Position numbers and translations under genes: made by a program. From Acidobacteriota bacterium (GTDB lineage: Bacteria > Acidobacteriota > Terriglobia > Versatilivoradales > Versatilivoraceae): a stretch of 10,947 bases of DNA. Below the pieces are notes generated by a model. It did not search any database and was not told the origin of the DNA. It saw nothing but the letters and a program-made list of their open reading frames with translations. This document shows, piece after piece, positions 5,002 through 10,947 of this stretch. How positions within the stretch are numbered: the first letter of the stretch is position 1; the number at the start of each line of letters is the position of its first letter. The stretch covers positions 1 through 10,947 of the forward strand of contig JAPPFQ010000283.1 of the NCBI GenBank assembly GCA_028875135.1, given 5' to 3'.

Positions 5002-7545
5002 TCAATGGTTATGGTAAAACTCCGGGGAATTCAGCAACCCCCACAACAGATCCTCCAGGGCCTGGCGGCGTGAGGAGTGCCGGCCGACCATGGCTTCCAG
5101 TTGTTCCCGTTCCTCCTCCCCGGGAAAGCGCACCAGCGCTCTCAGGTAGAGTTCCTCGACGATCTCCCGGTCCGAACCGCCCCCACCGATCAAGCGGTCG
5201 ATGATGCCTCCCTCCCGGGCCAGGTGCTCGGTAAAGGTCGTCCCGGCCAGGCTGTGCAGGGCCCTGCTCAGGTTGGGACGCGGCCTCTTCTCAGGGAGCA
5301 TGGACCGGGGGGCCTTGCCGTAGTTGTCCAGAATCCGGGAGCGGAAGACGTCGGGCAGCTTGACGTTGATGGCCCGGGTGCCTGGAGGCAGCCTGCCCTC
5401 GCCGTCGCCGTAGCTCTCCTGCTCCAGGATCAGGGGAACCCCCGTCACCGTGGCGATGGCATCGAAGAGCACCTCGGCGTCCAGGGCCCGCGGCAGCGCG
5501 TGAGAGTAGTGGGTGCGGTCCTCCCGGTTGGTCCGGTTGGGCCGGCTGCTGAGCTGGTAGGTCCTGGAGGCGACGATGGTCCGGATCATGCGGCGAAGAT
5601 TATGGTCGTGTTCCCGGAAGTCCTTCGCCAGGGCCGCCAGCAACCCGGGATGGGTGGGGGGATTGGCCGCGCGGAAATCGTCCACCGGCTCCACGATGCC
5701 TCGCCCGAAAAAGTGGCTCCATATCCGGTTGACCGCCGCTTCGGCGAAATAGGGATGGGTGGTGATCCACTCGGCCAGCTTGACCCGCGGGTCGGCCCGG
5801 TCCGTCTCCGGCAGGAGGGAGCCGTTCAGGAAGGCCGGAAACACCTCCTCCCGGGTGCGCGGATGGAGCACTTTCCGGCTCCTGCCCTTGACAAACAGGT
5901 CCACCTCCTGGCCGGTCGGGTCCTCGAAGATGACCGTGCCCACCTCCTCCCCCCGGCCTCCCACCAGGTTCATGCGCCCGAAGAATGCGGCCAGTCCCCA
6001 GAACTGATCCTGGCTCCAGGCCTCGAAGGGGTGGTTGTGGCACTCGGCGCAGTCCAGCCGGCGCCCCAGGAAGACCCTGACCTCTTCGGCCATCTTGTTT
6101 TGCGGATAGCGCACCTCCCCATTGGGCAGGAAGTGCCTGGAAGGCGCGCTGTAGCCGATGGCGGCGATGCGTTCGCGGGCCACCTGGTCGTAAGGAGTGT
6201 TGCCGGCGACGTGGCCGCGAATCCACTCCCAGTAAGCCTCGGTCCACTGCAGGTTGATGCCGTTCTCGAAGAGAGCCACCCGGAACAACTGGGACAACCG
6301 ATAGGTCCAATAATCCACGAACTCGGGGGTCTCGAGGAGCGTATCGACCAGCTCTTTCCTCTTGTCGGGGTCAGTGCTCTGTAGAAACTCCCTGGTTCTT
6401 CGGGGCGGGGGCAGCGTGCCGGTCAAGTCCAGGCACACCCGCCGCAGGAATTCCGCGTCGCCGGAAAGCTGGGAGGGGATCCGATGCAGCCGGCTCAGCT
6501 TGTCGAACACCAGGCGGTCGATGAAGTTGTTGGCGGGAACGCCGGGATATCGGGCCAGGGTCTCCCCGATGACGCTGACCCGGGCGGTGGTGGAATGGCC
6601 GGCCGTCCGAACGGTCACGAAGGTTTCCCCGGGACGCACTCCCCGCAGTCGGCCCTCCGGTTCGACCTCGGCCACGTCGCTGTTGTCTGCCAGGTAGCGC
6701 ACCTGGCCGGTGAGATCCCGGCGGGTCCCATTCTCGAGCAGGGCGCTGACCAGCAACTGCTGCCCGCCTCCCACCTCCAGCACGGCCTCGGCCGGGTAGA
6801 CCTCGATGGCCCTGACCTCGGGGCTCGGGGCTGGGGCCGGCTGAAAAGGCGCTCCCTCCTTCACCCATCGCAGCAGCGTCCTGTAATCTTCCGATTCCGG
6901 CGGCAACTGCAGTCCACCCTGATGGGGCTCGGCCAGGGCCGGCTTCCTCAACAGCAGGCTCTTTTCAGGCTCCTCCCGGTCGATTCTCGGAATCTGGGTC
7001 CCCGGATCGGGAGACAGCACCTGGTAGGTCCCCCCCTTGACGATCCAGCGGTAGTCCTCCTCCGGGTAGATGCCGTAGAGAGAGAGCTTGAACCCTCCTC
7101 TTCCCTTCACCCCTCCATGGCAATGGGTGTCGTTGCAGCCCCGCCGGGTCAAGAGCTTCTCGACATCCCAGGCGAAGCTCAGGGGCGGCCGCTCAGCGGC
7201 GCCATTCACCCGGAGCCGCACGGTGGCCGACCGTGCCCCCAGGCGGGCCGTCACATCGGTGACGCCCTCGGCCAGGGCTTTTGCCCGCCCGTCGGCGGAG
7301 ACCTTAGCCACGCCGGCATCGGAAAATTCCCACCGGACGAGCGAGGTCACATCCCGCTCCAACCGGTCGCTGTAGCTGCCCATCACCAAGAGTTGTCGGG
7401 CAGCTCCCGCCCCCTCCAGCTCCACCGCCTCGGGCACGATCCGGACCGACAGCAGCTCCGGTTCGCGAGTTTCGGCCCCGAGCGCAATGGATCCGGCTGC
7501 GACCAGGATCCCCAACAACAGGACGGGACTGCGTCTTGGCTTCAT
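5002..7545 (-). CDS. Secreted PSD1-type protein (DUF1549/DUF1553) with two Big_2-like domains and cytochrome-like motifs
   Basis: This 847-residue protein belongs to the PSD1 group known mostly from Planctomycetota and relatives, whose biochemical role is not established. Order seen: Sec signal peptide (about 1-24, hydrophobic VLLLGILVAAGSIALGA); Big_2-like Ig fold (about 30-114); a cytochrome-like region with RRGCNDTHCHGG (Cys137, Cys142, His143, a CX4CH spacing) and SLLLRKPALAEPHQGG (196-211); a second Big_2-like domain (about 245-326); DUF1549 (about 339-525), including a classical CAECH heme-type motif (499-503) in LDCAECHNHPFEAW; then DUF1553 (about 585-847) beginning LAEWITTHPYF and including AVNRIWSHFFGRGIVEPVDDF. 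The ATG lies 7 bases after the upstream stop, with GGGAGAG reaching into that gene, so translation is probably coupled. Whether heme is bound cannot be told from sequence. Confidence 0.92.
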   Translation of the reverse strand: MKPRRSPVLLLGILVAAGSIALGAETREPELLSVRIVPEAVELEGAGAARQLLVMGSYSDRLERDVTSLVRWEFSDAGVAKVSADGRAKALAEGVTDVTARLGARSATVRLRVNGAAERPPLSFAWDVEKLLTRRGCNDTHCHGGVKGRGGFKLSLYGIYPEEDYRWIVKGGTYQVLSPDPGTQIPRIDREEPEKSLLLRKPALAEPHQGGLQLPPESEDYRTLLRWVKEGAPFQPAPAPSPEVRAIEVYPAEAVLEVGGGQQLLVSALLENGTRRDLTGQVRYLADNSDVAEVEPEGRLRGVRPGETFVTVRTAGHSTTARVSVIGETLARYPGVPANNFIDRLVFDKLSRLHRIPSQLSGDAEFLRRVCLDLTGTLPPPRRTREFLQSTDPDKRKELVDTLLETPEFVDYWTYRLSQLFRVALFENGINLQWTEAYWEWIRGHVAGNTPYDQVARERIAAIGYSAPSRHFLPNGEVRYPQNKMAEEVRVFLGRRLDCAECHNHPFEAWSQDQFWGLAAFFGRMNLVGGRGEEVGTVIFEDPTGQEVDLFVKGRSRKVLHPRTREEVFPAFLNGSLLPETDRADPRVKLAEWITTHPYFAEAAVNRIWSHFFGRGIVEPVDDFRAANPPTHPGLLAALAKDFREHDHNLRRMIRTIVASRTYQLSSRPNRTNREDRTHYSHALPRALDAEVLFDAIATVTGVPLILEQESYGDGEGRLPPGTRAINVKLPDVFRSRILDNYGKAPRSMLPEKRPRPNLSRALHSLAGTTFTEHLAREGGIIDRLIGGGGSDREIVEELYLRALVRFPGEEEREQLEAMVGRHSSRRQALEDLLWGLLNSPEFYHNH

Positions 7546-7552
7546 TTGAAAG

Positions 7553-9442
7553 TCACTCTCCCAACACCATCACCAACAAGTCACCGGCTGCGATCGCATC
7601 ACCCACCTTGCCCTCGACCACGGGACGGGCGCTGAGGCGGACCCGCTTCGGCATCCGGGTCGAGGGCGCCCCGGGCGCCGCCGCCAGCAGCACGGTGGTG
7701 GTCTGGTTCCTGGGCACGAACCGCTCCTTGTGAATCTCGGGAAGAGGGGGCTCCTTGTGGGGCTCGACCTCTGCGCCCGGAAGAAACTGCACCCGGCTGG
7801 GCAGGCCGGCGGCGCTGAAGAGGATGTCGCCGCCGAAGCCCTCCTCCTGATCGGAGAGAATGGTGACTTTTTTGGCCTGCCCCGGCCGCAGGTTCACCAC
7901 CTCCGGCGTGGCCTCGATCCGGCCCACGTGGGAAACCTGGGGTCGCAGCAGCAGGCGGTAGCGGAAAGCCGGCTCCCCCGATCGAGGGGTGATGTCGCGT
8001 ACCTGCAGCTTGTAGAGGCCCGCCCTGTCGAAAGTATAGAGGGTCTTGGCCTGGATGAGCCGCACCCAGTCGTCGCCGTCACCCGCGATCTTTCTGAAAT
8101 AGTTGGTCAACACTTCCCGGCCGTCCCCATCCAGCACGGCCACCCGGGGATTGAATCGGGGCGGGGCGGCCTCGGGTGTTTCCAGCTCCAGGGCCAGAGA
8201 GGTCCCCGACTTCACTTCGAACCGGAACCAATCCACGTCTCCGGGACTCTGGATGGCTCCTTCCAGAAGCTGGGGCGGAAGGATCGGGGCGGCCTGCTCC
8301 GGCAGGTCGTTGGGCTCCGCTTCGCTCAGCAATCCGTTCCCGGCGGCTTTGGCAGGCGCCGCTCTCTCCGGTGAAGCGCCCGAGCCGGAGGATGGGCCGG
8401 TCGAGCCTGCGCCGGCCGCGGCTTGCGGACTTCCGTTCTCCCGGGCCTTCCCGGCCGGGACGGTTCGCGATTCCAGCCAGTCCAACCGGGACGGGTCCAG
8501 CTTGCGGCGAAACGGCTGCTCGATTTCCGCCAGGGCCGATGGGGGGATGAGCGCAACCTCCGGCGCCCCGGGGCCGGCCTGCTGGGAAGTCGCCACCCGA
8601 AGCTGGTAGAAGAAATCGGGGCCCCCAACGCCCAGGTTGGAGCTGACCTCAACCAGGTAACGCCCGGAGTCCCGGCACAGGTGGGTGATTCGCGACCGCG
8701 GAGAAAACAGCAGCCGCTCGGGCCGTTCCGGGTCGAACCAACTGCCCCCTTCCTTGTAAAGCGTCAGGCGAACCCCGTCGAACTTGGTGACAGTGGTGTT
8801 GGAGAGGGCCTGGATGACCAGCCTGTCGCCGCTTGAAGCCTGGAAGGAGTAGAAGTCGACCTCGCCGTGCCGGCTCAGCCTGCCGTTGAGCAGGGCCGGG
8901 ACCTCGAGGGACTGGGCTTGGGCCGGACTAGCATGCGGCCCGGGAGCCTCCAGGCTGACCGGCTCGTCCACCACCACCATCCCCAAGGCGTTGGAAACTC
9001 CGGCCGGAGTAACCAACCGGAGCTCGTGCTTCCCCAGCGGCGCCTCCGATTCCACCTGAACCCGCAAGGACACCCGCTGCCCCTGAACCCAAACCTTCGC
9101 TGCCCGCAGGCTTTTCTTCTCCCGGAACTGCATTCCCTCGATCCGGGTGACCTCGCCGCTCAGTCCCCCGGTCGCGAACCACACTCCATAGCATTTTTCG
9201 AGGTCCTTGCCCCGGACTTCCAACTCGAGTAACCTTCCCCGCTGTACACTGACCGGAAACAGGGAGCGCAACTCCGGCGCCCCGGGCTCGGCGGGCGGCG
9301 CCTCAGCGGCCAGCGTGCCCCCATCGGGCGCCAAAGCGGAACAGAGCACCCACCCCGCCAGGGCCACCACCCACTTTCGGGCGTTCCAGGAATTGTCGGA
9401 CGTGCGGTTGGCCAAGGATGGACGGCGGGGGAGTACAAGCAC
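7553..9442 (-). CDS. Secreted protein with IPT/TIG-like and PPC-like beta domains
   Basis: No catalytic motif is recognisable; it looks like an extracytoplasmic binding or scaffold protein made of beta-sandwich modules. In its 629 residues: N-terminal hydrophobic signal (about 23-46, after an unusually long 22-residue N-region); an IPT/TIG-like domain (about 56-160, PELRSLFPVSVQRGRLLELEVRG); a PPC-like domain (about 170-285, GEVDFYSFQASSGDRLVI); a Gly/Ala/Pro/Ser-rich linker (about 330-370); a second PPC-like domain (about 372-500) with EAEPNDLPEQA and GDVDWFRFEVKSG; and an Ig-like tail (about 505-629). The start is GTG, chosen because GGGAG lies 6 bases upstream. It is the first gene of the putative secreted-protein operon, 7 bases before the PSD1 gene, and genes of these families commonly travel together, which suggests a shared complex. 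Confidence 0.82.
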   Translation of the reverse strand: MLVLPRRPSLANRTSDNSWNARKWVVALAGWVLCSALAPDGGTLAAEAPPAEPGAPELRSLFPVSVQRGRLLELEVRGKDLEKCYGVWFATGGLSGEVTRIEGMQFREKKSLRAAKVWVQGQRVSLRVQVESEAPLGKHELRLVTPAGVSNALGMVVVDEPVSLEAPGPHASPAQAQSLEVPALLNGRLSRHGEVDFYSFQASSGDRLVIQALSNTTVTKFDGVRLTLYKEGGSWFDPERPERLLFSPRSRITHLCRDSGRYLVEVSSNLGVGGPDFFYQLRVATSQQAGPGAPEVALIPPSALAEIEQPFRRKLDPSRLDWLESRTVPAGKARENGSPQAAAGAGSTGPSSGSGASPERAAPAKAAGNGLLSEAEPNDLPEQAAPILPPQLLEGAIQSPGDVDWFRFEVKSGTSLALELETPEAAPPRFNPRVAVLDGDGREVLTNYFRKIAGDGDDWVRLIQAKTLYTFDRAGLYKLQVRDITPRSGEPAFRYRLLLRPQVSHVGRIEATPEVVNLRPGQAKKVTILSDQEEGFGGDILFSAAGLPSRVQFLPGAEVEPHKEPPLPEIHKERFVPRNQTTTVLLAAAPGAPSTRMPKRVRLSARPVVEGKVGDAIAAGDLLVMVLGE

Positions 9443-9448
9443 CGGCAG

Positions 9449-9453
9449 CTCCC
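9449..9453 (-). promoter_or_regulatory. Ribosome binding site for the PPC-like gene
   Basis: On the minus strand GGGAG sits 6 bases before the GTG at 9440-9442 and supports this non-ATG start. Confidence 0.6.
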
Positions 9454-9482
9454 AGTCAGCGGATTAGGTGGGAAACGCAGCC

Positions 9483-9488
9483 TATAAT
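9483..9488 (+). promoter_or_regulatory. Candidate -10 element of the symporter gene
   Basis: TATAAT matches the sigma-70 -10 consensus exactly in otherwise GC-rich DNA, 38 bases before the GTG start of the symporter gene. No convincing -35 lies 16-18 bases upstream, so an activator may be needed. It overlaps the opposite-strand -10 by three bases. Confidence 0.4.
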
Positions 9489-9515
9489 TTACCTTGAGGC
9501 TCCGCCGGGGGTCAA
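9486..9515 (-). promoter_or_regulatory. Candidate promoter of the secreted-protein operon
   Basis: On the minus strand TTGACC (plus 9510-9515, five of six to the -35 consensus) is followed after 18 bases by TAAATT (plus 9486-9491, four of six to the -10 consensus). Transcription would start near 9479, leaving a leader of about 37 bases before the GTG start. It is the only good sigma-70-like pair I found ahead of this gene set. Confidence 0.4.
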
Positions 9516-9519
9516 GGAG
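9514..9519 (+). promoter_or_regulatory. Ribosome binding site deciding the symporter start
   Basis: AAGGAG lies 7 bases before GTG at 9527-9529. This favours the GTG over the in-frame TTG at 9494, which lies upstream of this site and has no site of its own. Confidence 0.8.
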
Positions 9520-9526
9520 AGCGCCC

Positions 9527-10870
9527 GTGCACCTGCAAGAGTTCCTGGAAACGCTGGCCAACCTGGTCTGGGGCCCCCCGATGCTGGCCCTGACCGTGGG
9601 CACGGGCCTGTTCCTGACCGTCCGCTTGCGGGGACTGCAGTTCCGAAGGCTCTGGTCCTCCCTCTACCTGGCCCTGGTGACCCGCAAGGAGAGTGGCGCC
9701 CGGGGTGACGTCACTCACTTCCAGGCCCTGATGACCGCCCTGTCGGCCACGGTGGGCACCGGAAACATCGCCGGGGTGGCCACCGCCATCGTCTCGGGAG
9801 GCCCCGGGGCCCTGTTCTGGATGTGGGTGACCGGCCTGGTGGGCATGGCCACCAAGTTCGCCGAAGCCCTGCTGGGGGTCAAGTACCGCATCCTGGGCCC
9901 GCGCGGCGAAATGTCGGGCGGGCCCATGCACTACCTGAGCCGGGGCTTCAATCAGCCGGTGCTGGCCGCCCTCTATGCCTTTCTGGCAGCCTTCACCCTC
10001 ACCGTGGGCGGCAACATGACGCAGGCCCACTCCATCGCCGACGCCATGCAGGCCGGACTGGGAGTGCCCATCCTCTGGACCGGCGCCGTTACGGCCGCCG
10101 CCACCGCGGTGGTCATCCTGGGCGGCATCCGCAGCATCGCCCGGGCAGCCAGCGCCCTGGTGCCCACCATGATCGTCATCTATTGCGCGGCCGGCCTGCT
10201 GGCCCTGGCGCTGCATTGGCAGGCGATTCCCTCGGTGCTGGCGGAGGTCTTCCGGGGAGCCTTCACGCCCGCCGCGGCCGTGGGGGGATTTGCCGGCGCC
10301 ACCGTCCTGAGGGCCGTCCGCTATGGCGTGGCCCGCGGCGTCAACAGCAACGAGAGCGGCATGGGCACGGCCGGAATCGCCGCCGCTGCCGCCCAGACCC
10401 GCCATCCGGTGACCCAGGCCCTGGTTTCCATGACTCAGACCTTCATCGATACGCTGGTGGTGTGTTCGGTCACCGGCTTCATCATCCTGGGAACCGGGGC
10501 CTGGAAAAGCGGAGCCAGCGGCGCCGCCCTGACAACGGCCGCCTTCCGGGAGGGCCTTCCCTTGTGGCTGCACGGGGACGTGATTGTCGCCTTGACGCTG
10601 CCCCTCTTCGCCTTTACCACCATCCTGGGCAACAACTACTATTCGGAGAAGGCCCTGGAATACCTCTTTGGCCACGGTCGCTTTGTGCCCTGGTACCGCT
10701 TGATCTGGGTCTGCCTGACCTTTCTGGGACCCATGCTCTCCCTGGAGACCCTGTGGACGTTTCTGGACGTGACCATCGGCAGCATGGTCCTGCCCAATCT
10801 GATCGGCCTGCTGGGCCTGAGCGGGATCGTGGCGGCCGAGACCCGAGGCTATTTTGCCGCGCGGCGGTAA
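9527..10870 (+). CDS. Sodium:alanine (amino acid) symporter, AGCS family
   Basis: AGCS carriers import alanine, glycine or related amino acids with Na+ (or H+) across the inner membrane. The 447-residue protein is hydrophobic throughout, with roughly eleven candidate membrane segments, and is near the usual family length. Hallmarks seen: ALSATVGTGNIAGVATAIVS (71-90); GGPGALFWMWVTGLVG (91-106), very close to the family signature; SGGPMHYLSRGF (130-141); YGVARGVNSNESGMGTAG (266-283), the conserved SNE(A/S)GxG loop; and FAFTTILGNNYYSEKALEYLFG (361-382), where relatives often have GWYYYGE. The substrate cannot be fixed from sequence. The GTG start is supported by a strong AAGGAG. It is transcribed away from the secreted-protein operon and followed by its own terminator. 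It is family-level similar to alsT/dagA-type genes, but no specific symbol is assigned. Confidence 0.93.
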   Translation: MHLQEFLETLANLVWGPPMLALTVGTGLFLTVRLRGLQFRRLWSSLYLALVTRKESGARGDVTHFQALMTALSATVGTGNIAGVATAIVSGGPGALFWMWVTGLVGMATKFAEALLGVKYRILGPRGEMSGGPMHYLSRGFNQPVLAALYAFLAAFTLTVGGNMTQAHSIADAMQAGLGVPILWTGAVTAAATAVVILGGIRSIARAASALVPTMIVIYCAAGLLALALHWQAIPSVLAEVFRGAFTPAAAVGGFAGATVLRAVRYGVARGVNSNESGMGTAGIAAAAAQTRHPVTQALVSMTQTFIDTLVVCSVTGFIILGTGAWKSGASGAALTTAAFREGLPLWLHGDVIVALTLPLFAFTTILGNNYYSEKALEYLFGHGRFVPWYRLIWVCLTFLGPMLSLETLWTFLDVTIGSMVLPNLIGLLGLSGIVAAETRGYFAARR

Positions 10871-10880
10871 ACCCGGGTCC

Positions 10881-10932
10881 CCTGTGCAATCCATACATTG
10901 ACATCGATGCACAGGATGCACAGGATTTTTTT
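10881..10932 (+). terminator. Putative intrinsic terminator of the symporter gene
   Basis: CCTGTGCA at 10881-10888 plus TCC at 10890-10892 can pair with GGATGCACAGG at 10914-10924, an 11-base-pair stem with one bulged A and a 21-base loop. It is followed after a single A by seven T (10926-10932). An alternative pairing uses the first TGCACAGG copy (10908-10915). It lies 10 bases after the symporter stop. Confidence 0.65.
10906..10926 (+). repeat. 9-base tandem repeat of the ACAGGATNN type
   Basis: GATGCACAG occurs twice in tandem (10906-10914 and 10915-10923), followed by GAT and a T-run. The phase ACAGGATGC-ACAGGATTT has the same 9-base period and core as the intergenic ACAGGATTNAC-like repeats I know from many bacterial genomes. 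The right end of the window cuts off any continuation. Confidence 0.6.
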
Positions 10933-10947
10933 GGGAAACGGCTAGCC

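Noticed and set aside
4919..5005. An upstream in-frame start for the DUF1501 protein
   Set aside because: It would put 29 charged residues before the Tat signal and overlap the PSD1 stop; the ATG at 4918 has a strong GGAGGAGG site.
3410..5017. Long plus-strand open frame (535 codons) opposite the DUF1501 and aminotransferase genes
   Set aside because: It is antisense to well-recognised proteins, has a Gly/Val/Gln/His-rich sequence with no domain, and long antisense frames are expected in GC-rich DNA.
5077..7635. Long plus-strand open frames opposite the PSD1 gene
   Set aside because: The opposite strand encodes conserved DUF1549/DUF1553 and signal-peptide sequence; the antisense products show no recognisable fold.
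9341..9380. Possible lipoprotein signal (WVLCSA) in the PPC-like protein
   Set aside because: The residue before Cys is Leu; a lipobox needs a small residue there, so an ordinary signal peptide is more likely.
9494..9526. TTG at 9494 as the symporter start
   Set aside because: AAGGAG lies downstream of it and at perfect distance from the GTG at 9527; the extra residues (RLRRGSRRAP) look like translated leader.
9512..10921. Long minus-strand open frame (469 codons) opposite the symporter gene
   Set aside because: A His/Gly/Gln-rich shadow of a clear membrane transporter; it also runs through the terminator. No motif or ribosome binding site was seen.

Overview
This 10.9 kb window is GC-rich DNA from a Gram-negative bacterium: it carries lipid A biosynthesis genes (lpxA, fabZ). 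The layout suggests Acidobacteriota, or less likely Planctomycetota or Verrucomicrobiota. The main reason is a three-gene cluster of large secreted proteins (PPC/IPT-like, DUF1549/DUF1553 'PSD1' cytochrome-like, Tat-exported DUF1501) that is expanded in those phyla. This assignment is inference; no rRNA or phylogenetic marker is present for a direct call.

Left part (1-2282, all minus strand): the 5' part of lpxA runs off the left edge. Its start overlaps the fabZ stop (ATGA), so the two are translationally coupled. A Fic-family protein (probable AMP-transferase with an N-terminal inhibitory motif) lies upstream of fabZ. A likely extended -10 promoter in the Fic-fabZ gap suggests fabZ-lpxA can be transcribed independently of Fic. 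Fic is preceded by a strikingly AT-rich leader (about 23% GC over 110 bases by my count) with short direct repeats and a candidate promoter.

Middle part (2593-9442, all minus strand) reads as one transcription unit in the order PPC/IPT-like protein, PSD1-type protein, DUF1501 protein, class IV aminotransferase. The gaps are 7, 83 and 61 bases. The first three products carry Sec or Tat export signals and probably act together in the periplasm or at the cell surface. The last product is a cytosolic branched-chain-aminotransferase-like enzyme with a degenerate active-site motif. A -35/-10 pair sits just upstream of the first gene.

Right part (9443-10947): a divergent AGCS-family sodium:amino-acid symporter gene on the plus strand starts at a GTG with a strong ribosome binding site. 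Its putative promoter overlaps that of the secreted-protein operon. It ends in a hairpin/T-run terminator built partly from a 9-base tandem repeat resembling the ACAGGATNN repeats found between genes in many bacteria.

I see no CRISPR array, tRNA, rRNA, insertion sequence or prophage. No clearly new system is proven here. The best candidates for unexplained biology are the secreted PPC-PSD1-DUF1501 module with its trailing aminotransferase, and the Fic gene next to the lipid A genes.
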